Part shown: in pieces, positions 34,809-45,539 of the stretch
How the letters are laid out: every line of letters begins with the position of its first letter
How positions within the stretch are numbered: the stretch's first letter is position 1
Assembly (NCBI RefSeq): GCF_007565055.1
Contig: NC_044561.1
Coordinates: 28,242,114 to 28,306,113, forward strand
Origin: Rhinopithecus roxellana
Lineage: Eukaryota > Chordata > Mammalia > Primates > Cercopithecidae
Length of the DNA: 64,000 bases
Direction: 5' to 3'
The notes under the pieces: generated by a model
What the model was told of the DNA's origin: nothing
Seen by the model: the letters and a program-made list of their open reading frames with translations, nothing else
The model's database searches: none
Translations under genes and position numbers: made by a program

Positions 34809-34926
34809 GCTCTAGATGTCAGGTTTACAGAGAGACTCTGGGACAGAGCCCCTGAAGGCAGCTCCATGTGGCGCCATCAGGGCTGGGGCTGTCCCAGAGT
34901 CTCTCTCTAATCCTGACATCTAGAGC
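34809..34926. repeat. 118 bp near-palindrome (long hairpin)
   Basis: Left arm 34809-34859 and right arm 34873-34926 are reverse complements. They share GCTCTAGATGTCAGG and GAGAGACTCTGGGACAG, then CCTGAAGGC pairs with GCCATCAGG. A few mismatches and a small bulge are present. The loop is about 13 bases (34860-34872). It is not part of a recognised Alu, L1 or MIR. Confidence 0.9.
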
Positions 34927-35290
34927 CAAGTAGATACCACCTACTCCCGCCCCGCCTGTGCCCCTCCTGACCAGGCCCTGGCCCCCTGAACCCTCAGGCC
35001 TTTTGCCATCCTGTGATGTCAGTGCATCTGCCCAGACAGGGAGAATCAGGAGCCCTGTACCATCTTCCTGCGGCCCTGACCCAACACCTAGGCTTCTGGC
35101 GCACACACCTGTTTCACTTCCTCTCCACCAAACATCTGCCACCTCCACTGCTGGGCAGGTCAGGCTCCAGGGGCCAGCAACGACCACCAGTCAATTCCAC
35201 CTGTTTCAACCCTACCTCAGTCCGGTGCCTCTGGGTCCCTCCCTCCTGTGCTGGGGTTGGCTGAGTGTGCCTGCCTAGGCTCCTCCCACA

Positions 35291-35335
35291 GGACAGGACA
35301 GGACAGGACAGGACAGGACAGGACGGAGCCTCGCC
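35291..35335. repeat. (GGACA)n microsatellite
   Basis: Eight perfect GGACA units followed by a diverged GGACG. Confidence 0.97.
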
Positions 35336-35528
35336 CACTGACCCCCATCCAGCCCACTGGCCCTCTGCCCCGGCCTGGGCCGCCTGCCAGGCACGCTGCT
35401 GGGGGAGGCCCTCCCCCTCAAGCCTTTGTCAGACTCTGACTATGCCCCTAGTTGGAAGAGAAGGGCTACAGAAAGCAAGCAGTGGACACGAACCTGGGCA
35501 CTGAAGCTGGAACAGGACCCCAAAGGGC

Positions 35529-35587
35529 CTCCACCTCCCACAGCTGATGGCCCGGTGTCCACCTCCCACAGCTGATGGCCCGGTGTC
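35529..35587. repeat. 29 bp perfect tandem duplication
   Basis: A unit beginning CCACCTCCCACAGCTGATGG and ending CCCGGTGT occurs twice in a row without a mismatch, suggesting a recent event. Confidence 0.92.
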
Positions 35588-36351
35588 ACTCCAGATGGCC
35601 GGGCTTTTGGAACAGTCTTCCCCTTCCCATCCCCACACACTTAAACCTGACAGTTTCACTTCTTGGGTGGAGAACTTGTGAAATGACTCACACACCTTGC
35701 TGCGGTCCAGCAGCGGTTGGGGACACAACGTCACCTTCTACTCTGGGGCCCCAGATCACTGGCTCATCACAGCCTAGCGGGCACACATGCTCCACAGACC
35801 ATAGGGCCTCCAGTCTTGTGGGGTCCACTCCCGCTGTCAGTTGAGCATTCCCTCCGGGCAGGGCATAATCCACTTTGCCAGGGTTCTGTGGCAAACAAGA
35901 GCCATGAGGCACAGAGCGGGCTGAGAAAGCATGCAAGGAAGTACGCGATCATCAGCACGGGCTTTGTCCAGCACCATGGGCTAGTCACGGTCCGGTTCTT
36001 CCTGGGTGAGAGGCTGGGTTCTGGGACACTGACAGGGTGTGGGGGTTGCTTCAGACTTTTAAACGCCAAACTCCCCACCCAGGGGCCAAGGTCTACACAC
36101 ACCTTCCTACCTCTGCCCATCCAGGTCCAAGTGCCCCCGGAGCTGCAGGGCCTCAGCTCCCTCTTTATCAGCTGCAGGGCAGGAAGACAGAGGACCCTGT
36201 AGGCCGTCACTGCTCAGGCCAGGCTCACCCTAGGGCCGCTTTCCCCAGCAGACAGGTAGGGGTTCCCCCCAGCTCATGTCCCAGCAGGGGCAGCAGCCAG
36301 TTGCCCTGAGAAGCTGAGACCCCCCCAGCAATTCAGCCACGCCAGAGCTCT

Positions 36352-36545
36352 GGGTGCAGTGGGATACCTGGCTCCTTTGTCTGACCCCTGAAGGCCCTCA
36401 TCTCTGTGCTATGGGGCTAGGCCTGCCTGTGACCCCCACGTTTCCCCAACTCTATGGAATGTGTCTAAGGAAGCAGGTGGAATTGGCCTGGCTCCCTCAG
36501 TCTGAGGCCTAGAGCAGAGCCTGGGGAGCCAGGGCTGCCCTGGGC
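36352..36545 (+). repeat. Inverted duplication, arm 1 (194 bp)
   Basis: The reverse complement of 36844-37037 aligns over the full 194 bp with no gap and 11 mismatches by my count (about 94% identity). The arm starts GGGTGCAGTGGGATACCTGG and ends CAGGGCTGCCCTGGGC. Confidence 0.93.
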
Positions 36546-36843
36546 TGGGGAGGGGAGGGGAAACAGAGGAGGGGACAGAGCTCCACTGGGCCAGCGTCAC
36601 CCAGCAAATGCCTCTGACCATTGCACCAGACTGAGCCAGCCCACAAATCTCAACCTGGAAAGCAGGAAAGAACCAATGGGACCCAGCGAGTACAGGAGTA
36701 GGGCACGCAGGGCAGTGGGGAGGAGCCAGGGCGAGTAGGGAGACAAGGTCAGCGGGAAGGCAGGCGGCTGGCCCCAGGCAGGAGCATAGGCAGGCGAGTG
36801 GACCACCCCCTAAGCTGCATTCCCGGGAATACCAGCATCCCCC

Positions 36844-37037
36844 GCCCAGGGCAGCCCTGGCTCCTCGGGCTCTGCTCTAGGCCCCAGACTCAGGGAGCCA
36901 GGCCAATTCCACCTGCTTCCTTAGACACACTCCATAGGGTTGGGGAAATGTGGGGGTCACGGGCAGGCCTAGCCCCATAGCACAGAGATGAGGGCCTTCA
37001 GGGGGCGGACAGAGGAGCCAGGTATCCCACTGCACCC
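36844..37037 (-). repeat. Inverted duplication, arm 2 (194 bp)
   Basis: Partner of 36352-36545. The 298 bp spacer between them is unique sequence. Most differences are transitions. The matching open frames on opposite strands of the two arms are a consequence of the duplication. Confidence 0.93.
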
Positions 37038-37476
37038 AACACGTGGCTGGAACCCCAGTCCTGGCCCCAAAAGAGCTGCAGGGACATGCTGGTTGGGTCT
37101 CCGGGAGCCCTGCACAGAGGCTGGCCTTTAACAAGCTGACCTGAGAGGCCGGTCCCAAGCCGTCCTCACTCCTATGTCCTCAAACTCCTGTGCCCCTCCC
37201 TCATTGCTCCAGGGAACCCTCCTTGTCGCTCCCTCCCCGGCAGAGGCTCTCTTTACCTTTCCACCTCGCAGAGGCTCCCTCCCACCACGTGTGCCCTGAA
37301 GGTAGAAGCATCACTCAGATGCCCAGGACAGGTGATAAGAAGCCAGAACTCCTCGTGGGACCACGAACACAAGGGTAAAAGTCTTGTATTCCAGGCAAGG
37401 GCCTTGGGGTGCTGCGACTGGAGGCTTCCTGGATCTAGGGCCGAAGTTGACCCAACATCAAGAAAACAAGACAGGC

Positions 37477-37770
37477 AGCTGGGCACGGTGGCTCATGCCT
37501 GCAATCCCAGCACTTTGGGAGGCCAAGTCAGGTGGATCACCTGAGGCCGGGAGTTTGAGACCAGCCTAACCAACATGGAGAAACCCCATCTCTACTAAAA
37601 ATACAGAATTACCTGGGCGTTGTGGTGCGTGCCTATAATCCCAGCTACTTGGGAGGCTGAGGCAGGAGAATCACCTGAACCTGGCAGGTGGAGGTTGCAA
37701 TAAGCTGCGATCGCACCATTGCACTCCAGCCTGGGTAACAAGAGCGAAACTCCATCTCAAAAAAAAAAAA
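37477..37770 (+). mobile_element. AluS
   Basis: Forward Alu with TSD AAGACAGGC at 37468-37476 and 37771-37779. Confidence 0.93.
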
Positions 37771-37779
37771 AAGACAGGC

Positions 37780-38840
37780 TCCACTCAGATCCCAAAAATG
37801 CTGCCTGGAAAACACCACCGACAAACCAGCAGACGGGGAGTGACTGCCTGATTCTCTGTCTTCCCAAAACTTCTGCAAGAGACCGACGCAGTCCTGCATG
37901 AAAGACGCTTAACAGAAAGGCCAGCAAATGCGACTCTGTAGATCTTTTCAAAGGCCATCCCCTGCCAGGGTGGCAAGTTCAGAGGCGGAGAGGGGACAGA
38001 CCTGGCCAGGATGGAGTCGGAGATTTGTCTGAGCTCTAAAGCATCCCGCCGGCAGCCTTTCTCCTCCTTGCCCGAGGAGGCCAGACTCCGGGATGCATTC
38101 TAAGTCAGTCCCACTTTCACGTCTCAAAGCAATGCCAAGCCAGTGCCTGTCCCTGCAGGGCCGGGCTGACTAAGCACAGCAGGGAAGTCCCTGGTTCTTC
38201 TGCAGCCTCCCTCCCCTCTTCCCTCTAAGTCATGGAACCAGGTTGGGGAGGCGGCGGCCCCTCCCCAGCCCCAGCCAGCCAGCTGTGCTGCGACAGCCAA
38301 GGGATAGGAAACTGTTTTCCAAGAGGTCCCACTAACAACTCCAGTCCCACTATGCAGCCACACCGGGATAAAGCAGATGGGTGGCAAGCGGTGGGAGTCT
38401 GGCTTCCTGCTGCTTGAATAGACACGAATGGATCAGCAAGAAAGGAGACGAGAAAGATCCACGCAGGAAACGGATCAGAGTTCATCAGCAGCGCGAACTC
38501 ACGCTTCACTCAATACAGGTACAGGAGGCTACATGCGGACACAGGCAGAGGCATGTACATACCTGTGCGTCAGCTCACGCATGCTTTTCCTTGCTGTCAG
38601 CCGAGAGGGCCTAGAAGCAATGACACCCCAGTACTGACAAGTGCACCTGCTACCTGGATCCTGGTTTCCGATTTCCCCCTCCAACAAAAGGAACCCGGGC
38701 TCCCTGGAGAAGGAGCTGACTCTAAGCCTGGGCAGGGAATGGACAAGCTGAGCCTGGAGCATCTCGTAGGGCCAGAAAGTGAGGAAGGACTCACACCACC
38801 CACCGTGAAGGGGTACGTCCAGGGAGTCCGACAGCCAGCA
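37780..38840. other. Unique DNA, no gene recognised
   Basis: No repeat or exon recognised. Short open frames only. Confidence 0.4.
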
Positions 38841-40006
38841 CTGGAACAAGTCAGCAAACAAAATAACGGCATTCCACAGAGACCCAGCGGATTAAATGAG
38901 TATCCACGAACCCACACGGATAAGTAAACAGCTGCATAAACTGATAAATGAGGAGAAGAGACAGACCCCCCTGCAGAAGAAGGCCACATCAGTGACACAG
39001 TCACTCCGCCCTCAAGGAGGCGGGCGTGACTCCTCAGACCTTAATTGTGGCTGGCTGTAGTGACCTCCTCCCAAAGGCAACAGTCCTGGAGGAAGGAAAT
39101 CCAAGAACTGCTATGAAGATGCCTGAGAAGCACACCTCAGCCGAGTGGCCAAGCCAGCACCAGCAGCCGCGGGCCACATCGACGCTGTGCGCCTGGCGTG
39201 ATTTGGTAAGAGGGCACCGCGCCTCTGCGGCCTTACTCCCGCTAAGCCGGCGCCCCAGTCTCACCACGAGAAACGCATCCAAATTCCAACAGAGGAATTC
39301 CAATTGTCCAAACAGACAAATTCCAATGGATGGAGATCCCACAACTTACCTACTATTTCTTAAGACTGTCAGAGTTATCAAAACTAAGAAAACTCTGAGA
39401 AGCCGTCACAGCAAAGAGGAGCTTACAGAGACACGACAGCTAGATGTCATCTGGGACCCGAGATGCAGTCTTGGAACAGAAAAAGGACATTAGGTAAAAG
39501 CTAATGAATCTGAACAAACTATGTACTTTGGCTACTGATAATGTATCAATATCAGTCCCTGGATGGTAAAAAACCTATCACACTAATGTGAGATGCTAAT
39601 CACCAAACAAACTGCAATGGTTGGTAGGGATAATTTAGAAACTCTGGATTATCTCTGCAATTTTTCTTTTTTTTTTTTTTTGAGACGGAGTCTCGCTCTG
39701 TCACCCAGGCTGGAGTGCAGTGGCCAGATCTCAGCTCACTGCAAGCTCCGCCTCCCGGGTTCACGCCATTCTCCTGCCTCAGCCTCCCGAGTAGCTGGGA
39801 CTACAGGCGCCGCCACCTCGCCCGGCTAGTTTTTTGTATTTTTAGTAGAGACGGGGTTTCACCGTGTTAGCCAGGATGGTTTCGATCTCCTGACCTCGTG
39901 ATCCGCCCGTCTCGGCCTCCCAAAGTGCTGGGATTACAGGCTTGAGCCACCGCGCCCGGCCTGCAATTTTTCTATAAGTCTAAAACAGTTTTTAAAAAAT
40001 AGAGTT
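38841..40006 (+). mobile_element. Old L1M/ME 3' region, split by AluY
   Basis: AAAACTCTGAGAAGCCGTCA, then CAGAAAAAGGACATTAGGTA, AATGTATCAATATCAGTCCC and CTATAAGTCTAAAACAGTTT follow the 3' UTR order of an old L1. The upstream limit is uncertain. Interrupted at 39668-39960. Confidence 0.65.
39668..39960 (-). mobile_element. Young AluY, Old World monkey type
   Basis: Reverse Alu ending GGCTTGAGCCACCGCGCCCG-type (reverse of GGCTCAAGCC) with GGCCAGATCTCAGCTCAC. Perfect TSD CTGCAATTTTTCT at 39655-39667 and 39961-39973. Confidence 0.96.
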
Positions 40007-40304
40007 GGCTGGGTGTGCGGTGGCTCACACCTATAATCCCAGCACTTTGGGAGGCCAAGGCAGGTGGATCACCTGAGATCGTGAATTTGAGACCAGCCTG
40101 ACCAACATGGTGAAATCCCGTCTCTACTAAAAATACAAAATTAGCCAGGCATGGTGGTGCACGCCTGTAATCCCAGCTAGTCAGGAGGCTGAGGCAGGAG
40201 AATCACTTGAACCTGGGAGGCAGAGGTTGCAGTGAGTTGAGATCATGCCATTGCACTCCAGCCTGGGCAACAAGAGCGAAACTCCATCTCAAAAAAAAAA
40301 AAGA
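40007..40304 (+). mobile_element. AluS
   Basis: Forward Alu (GGCTGGGTGTGCGGTGGCTCA start) with an A tail. Only 46 bp from the reverse AluY at 39668-39960, giving a tight inverted pair. Confidence 0.92.
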
Positions 40305-40384
40305 AGAGAGAGAGAAAGGTGGTGGCCAGGGGTGGGGAGGAAGGGTCCAGGGAGTGCCTAAAGTATCTAGAAGGCCCAGGTTCC

Positions 40385-40505
40385 TGTTTGGGTTTCGACT
40401 GCGGTGATGGTTGCACAATTTGCTGAATGTACTAAAAGTCCGTGAACTGTGCACTTTAAATGAGTGTGTTGTATGGTGCGTGAATTACACCTCAATAAAG
40501 ATGCT
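40385..40505 (+). mobile_element. L1M 3' end
   Basis: GGTGATGGTTGCACAATTTG, then AAAGTCCGTGAACTGTGCAC and GTGAATTACACCTCAATAAA match the final bases of an old L1 3' UTR. Confidence 0.8.
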
Positions 40506-41334
40506 GGCAAACACACCTCAGCCAGGTGGCCAAGGTCAACACCAAGAGTGGAGAACAAACAACTTCATTCCCAGCCTGGCCCCTGGCCCTACCTCACTCC
40601 ACAGCCCAGCTCAGCCCCAAGCCAGGGTCCCAGGATACCAGGCACCATGAAGTACCACTCCAGGTCGCTGGACATGAGCAGAGACCCCTAACTTCAGGAG
40701 CCCACCTTCTAGAAGGGAAGCATGGTAAACAGTAGACAAACCAGAACCTCCAGAAGAGGAGAGCAGTGACAGCAGACGCATGGCTGGGGCATCCACAGGA
40801 GGCCTCCCTGGCGAGGGGACATGGAGCAGAGAGGTCCCAGGAATGGCCCGCAGGGGAACCGACCAAGAGAGGCTGAGTCACTTCCTGGGGACTCCTAACT
40901 GATGGCTGCCCAGCATTCAGCTTCTCCCACTACAGCTTCGCGGGAGTTTGGTAGCATGGGCTCCCGAGCAGAGTTTCTTGTCCCCCCTGTTCCCCAGGGA
41001 CAAGTAACAATTCACGCAGCACAGAGCTTCACAGTTTTCCAGCACCCCCACGCTCTGCCTCTCAGACCTCACTTCACAGAGGGCACTGACTCAGCCACTA
41101 CCAAGTGCATCCCAGAAGCCCTCGCTGCTCGACCACCCATGGCCTCCCCACCCAGCCCCACCCAGCCCCAGCCAAGGCCCTACCCAGCCCCAGCCAAGGC
41201 TCCAGCCTGTTCCTCAGCAGACCTGCTTCCTCTAGAGAAGTGGCAGCCAGGTCTCTCCACCCACCTGGGCCTCCCTGTGGGAGGCGGTGCAGACACAGCC
41301 ACCTCAGGCCAGAGCCAGCTCTCAAGCTCTGGCT

Positions 41335-41460
41335 TCTATACCCTAGGCCAAGGCCCTCGTTTACAAGTGACCAAACTGAGGCCCAGAGAGGTTAGGTGTC
41401 TTGCCCAAGAACACACAGCAGCAAGATCAAGCATGCTCTCCACCCAATCCCTGTGCATAT
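41335..41460 (-). mobile_element. MIR fragment
   Basis: The plus strand has AAACTGAGGCCCAGAGAGGT, then TTGCCCAAGAACACACAGCA: the reverse of the MIR core. Confidence 0.7.
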
Positions 41461-41660
41461 AGGGCTTGGGTTAAAAGCACCTCCCATCGGTCCAAACCCA
41501 CCTCTACCACACAGCAACCTGTGGCCCTGGGCAAGTTGCTGAACAGTTCTGTGCCAGGGCTTCCTCCTGTGTGAAATGCAGCTAACAAGAGCACCTACTG
41601 CCAGTTGTTACGAAAATAAATCGTGTATGACGCTTAGAGGGCTATCTGGCCGCGAGGAGG
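41461..41660 (+). mobile_element. MIR
   Basis: GGTTAAAAGCACC ... CTGTGGCCCTGGGCAAGTTG ... GTGTGAAATGCAGCTAA ... GAGCACCTACTGCCAGTTGT follow the MIR consensus on plus. Confidence 0.75.
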
Positions 41661-41799
41661 ACATGCTATCCACATGTTGCTATTTATTGCATGTTTGACA
41701 GCAAAGAGAGAAGTCTCATCACGACTTTAAGTTTATTGCTGATATTTCTCTCACAAAATCCCTCTTAGAAAAGGATTATTCGGAAGGCAGAAAGGCTGC

Positions 41800-42005
41800 A
41801 ATGTTTATGAGCATAGCCTTCAGAGCAAATCCCAGCCCTGCTCGGGAACAAACTGGGGACTTAGGCAAGCTGCACTGCCTCCCCGTGCCTCAGTTTCCTC
41901 ATCTGTAAAATGGGGTGAAGTTGTATGCTCTGAGGACTTTGTTGAGACAATTCGTGTAAAACACTCGGCGCAGGCCTGCTGTGCAGAATGAGTGATTTCT
42001 ATTAC
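41800..42005 (+). mobile_element. MIR
   Basis: CTTAGGCAAGCTGCACTGCC, then GTGCCTCAGTTTCCTCATCT and GTAAAATGGGGTGAAG: a well-preserved MIR core on plus. Confidence 0.8.
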
Positions 42006-42263
42006 TATTACGAATGTTTTCGATACTTCTTGCCTTTCCTGTGTAACCACAGGGGACTTGAATCACAGGGTTGAAACATAATCACAACCCTAGCTTACAA
42101 CTCAAACGCCAAACAATCGGAACAGTAGCCCTGCAGAGGGGACTGTCATTAGTGGCGAATTACCAGCCCAAAGTGTCCGCCCAGGCCTCTGCCACATGCC
42201 GAGACACCAAAGGCAAAACAACAGGGCTTTCTCCAATTAGGGAAACACGCATTTTCTTTTCTC

Positions 42264-42560
42264 TCTTTTTTTTTTTTGAGATGTAGTTTCGCTCTTGTTG
42301 CCCAGGCTGGACTGCAATGGAGAGATCTCAGCTCACCACAACCTCCGCCTCCCAGGTTCAAGCAATTCTCCTGCCTCAGCCTCCAGAGTAGCTGGGATGA
42401 CAGACATGTGTCAACACACCCGGCTAATTTTTTGTATTTTTAGTAAACGCAGGGGCTTCTCCATGTTGGTCAGGCTGGTCTCGAATTCCCGACCTCAGGT
42501 GATCCGCCCGCCTCAGACTCCCAAAGTGCTGGGATTACAGGTGGGAGCCACTGCGCCCGT
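42264..42560 (-). mobile_element. AluS
   Basis: Reverse Alu, poly-T start, ending GGAGCCACTGCGCCCGTC. Weak TSD around AAACACGCATTTTCT and AAACCCATATTCTCT. Confidence 0.9.
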
Positions 42561-45539
42561 CAAAACCCATATTCTCTTGCGCCATCTCCGTCTCTAAGAG
42601 AGTCTGAGTGACCTGCCTTTAAGTTCTCAAGTTAAACTATTACATTTCCCCAGCAGCCAAGGGCTCCAAGCAGGTGACAGGCTGGCCTGGGCCCCACCCG
42701 CTGGGCTGGGTTAGGCCTGTGACACTCTGTTCGCATAACTGTCCCCTTGGGAGATCCAGGCCTCCTCCCAGACCCCCCAGCCACACCTGATGGTGGAGGA
42801 CTTGAACTTTTACTTCTTTACAAGCAGTATTTTCAGACCATTGCTGTGCCACCAAAAGCCAAAGAAAAGGCTTCTAAACCCACCATGGTGCCAAAGAGAC
42901 CCCAAGCCAGCCTGCGGGATGCCCAAACCAGAGGACTTTGAAAGCACTGTGAGTGGTCCACTCGGCCTCGGAGGCGCCCAGCAGATGACCATCTCCAAGC
43001 CAGGCAAGAGATGCCGCTTCCCAGCGAGCACCTCTGCCTTCCGCCTGTTACTTACTAAGCCCGGCCACAGCTTCTCTCCCTCAATTCACTGCCAATTTCT
43101 GTCAGAGCAGGGATGCTCTGCCACACACCCCAACACTGTCCCTGCTGCCCCGGGCTTTCTGCAGAGACGGTCTCCTTTCCCCTAAAGAGGCCAGGCAGCA
43201 GCCTCTTGGGCCGCCTTGCAGGGGAGGAGGCAGGAACTTAGGCAAGGGGTGACCAGGCCACCCAGCCAGCTCCTGGCGTCTTCCCTCCCAGCCAGCACAC
43301 ACCCACACCAACAGGAGTTCCGTAAATACCCCCACTGTGGCCACTAGGCAAGGCAGGAGCCCCCAAACCTGACACACAGAGGCCCACATACGGGGAAGCC
43401 TCCCCAGCTCCCTGAGAAGGGGCAGCCTCCTAAAATGAGCCCCTGACCGGAGCCCCATCATGACAGGACTGGAGCCCCACTGTCAAACAACGCCCAGTAG
43501 ATTTGGCTACCGGAGAGAAATACCCAAACAGAGAAACATGGGGAGCTGGAAGCAGGCTTCATGTGGCCCCCAGGGAGGGGAGGGGGTACACGGATGGCAC
43601 AGTCACTAACACGGATCACACCACGGGACCATCGGGGCCCCAGGTTCTCCCATAAAAGGGTTGTCACCAGGAGCCATCAGGTGGGGTGCTGCTGTTTCTG
43701 TAACATCTATAACATTACTCTGACACTCTTTCCAAAGAGAAAACAGGCTTCAGGCTGGCAGCCCTCCCTGACAGCAAAGGCTCACTGGACTCCAAAAACA
43801 CTTGGTTTTCATTGAGCCTGAACCACTGTTCTATTCCACAGCAGAAACGGTGATTCAGGAAAACCGGCTCTGATTCTCCTCCCTCGTTTTCTAGTTAGTG
43901 AAGGTGAAGCCCCAGACAGCAGAGAGCGAGGATTACCCGACGCCGACGCAGGGCTCCACAGATAAGAGGAGGGTACCAAGGGGAAGCCCTGGAAGGCCAG
44001 TGGCTTGGAGAGAGACCACCTGGTTCTTTCCCGGTGAAGGGTCCTCCACCTCCCTCAGCAGGAGACCCAGAACAAACAGCCTCCCAGGGCCATATGGAAG
44101 CACACCACAACTCTGACACTTTCCCGTGCAGTCTCCAGGAAATGGCTCTCCAGAGTGCAAGACAGATCACAGGACAGGCCCAACCTGCCCCCAGGCTGCA
44201 CGGCTGGGACAGCCGCACTCCACACATCAGCCACAGGGGCAGCTGAGAAGAAAGAGCAACCGAGCAGAGAGCTGGTGGCCCACTGAGACCCCAGGAGCCT
44301 AACTTCCCAGGCTCCAGGACCAAGCTGCATCTCCCTGTGAGCCCAGCATTGTGAGGACTATGCGGCTTGGAGGTCCCTGCCCTGGGACCACAAAGTGCTG
44401 CAGACGGGTCCACACCGCCACCAAGGCAGGAGGAAGGCGAGACAGGCAGGGCCCCTTTCCTGGGCCAGGCAGGGGTCTTCGGAGGGGTCTGCAGCAGGAA
44501 GGAGGGTCAGGGTTACTGAGGTAACTCATCTGGGGAGTCCCAGCTAAGAAGAGGGGAACGTAGTTTCACCCTAGTACAGGGCAGGGGCAGCCACTGAACA
44601 CGCTCCCTGGCCAGACTGTGTATCCCCAAATGGGCCGACACAAAAGTCAGGCAAACAGACCAGACTTCAGGCTCAGCCACAGCGCCCGGGACAGAGGCCA
44701 TGACTGACCTCCTAAACCCATTCTGAACCCCAACCCAGGGCGAGCCCAGCCTGAGGGAGGCCCACGTCACCTCATTCAATCCTCTTACCTGCCCCTGCCC
44801 ACTTGCTAGTGAGGAAACTGAGGTCCAGGAGGCTCACTACCTTGCCCAAGGTCACAGAGCAGGAGGGTGAGGGAGGCAAGTCCCAGACTCCTCTCTGGAG
44901 CACTGCCCTCGACTTCTGAGGCAACAGAGCCCTGACCCTGACCTCCCTCCCAGGCCCAGCCCCAAAGCCAGCACCAGGGCAGGGCTGCACTGGGCTGGGA
45001 CTCAGGCACCTCCTTTTTGGCGTGTAGGAGAGACACCTCTGGATTTTCTCCCTAACCCACACAAGGCAGGCAAGAAGGGAACCCCCATACTGCAAAAAGG
45101 TCTCCCCCAAGCCGAACCTTTCCTACCTCAGGAGATGCAGGGTTGGCAACAGTCGAAAAAGTGGACTTGGTTCTGGGGGGTCACACTCAGGTCCCAGGCC
45201 CCGGGGCACTGCTGCACCTTCTGCCACACAGCCAACAGGGTAGGGGCACCAGCCCACCCAGCTGGGGACAAACTGGCTCTCCTCCCTCCCTTGTCCAGGG
45301 CCTGGCAGGGGTGCACGCCCTGCTCTGGACCTGTACTCAGGCCTGAGTTGCCACACTGCATCCCACGTTCTGGTAGGCGCACGGGCCTGGGCTCCAGCCA
45401 AGGTGGCAGCCCGCCCCAGCAGAGCCCCATGAACTCAACATCCCGAACAAAGAGAGAGGAGACAGCAGAAAGTGGGGTGCACGGAGGGGGCAAGCGCCCA
45501 CAACTTTTTGGCGAGGTCGTCTGTAGGGAAGCAGGGGCT
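42561..45539. other. Unique Alu-free DNA upstream of CpG island
   Basis: Contains one MIR (44750-44905). No exon was firmly identified. Open frames above 100 codons occur on both strands and are not supported by splice sites or domains. Confidence 0.4.
44750..44905 (-). mobile_element. MIR
   Basis: AGTGAGGAAACTGAGGTCCA, then CTTGCCCAAGGTCACAGAGC on plus is the reversed MIR core. It carries a good minus-strand GGCAG/GTAAGA donor, a possible but unsupported exonisation site. Confidence 0.75.

Larger units (their letters stand above)
32294..37467. other. Unique, Alu-free GC-rich block
   Basis: Over 5 kb without an Alu, unusual for this window. It holds the 118 bp near-palindrome, the (GGACA)n run, a 29 bp tandem duplication and the 194 bp inverted duplication listed separately. 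Open frames up to 251 codons (33412-34167 plus) have mirror frames on minus and no recognisable domain, so coding is unsupported. Confidence 0.45.
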
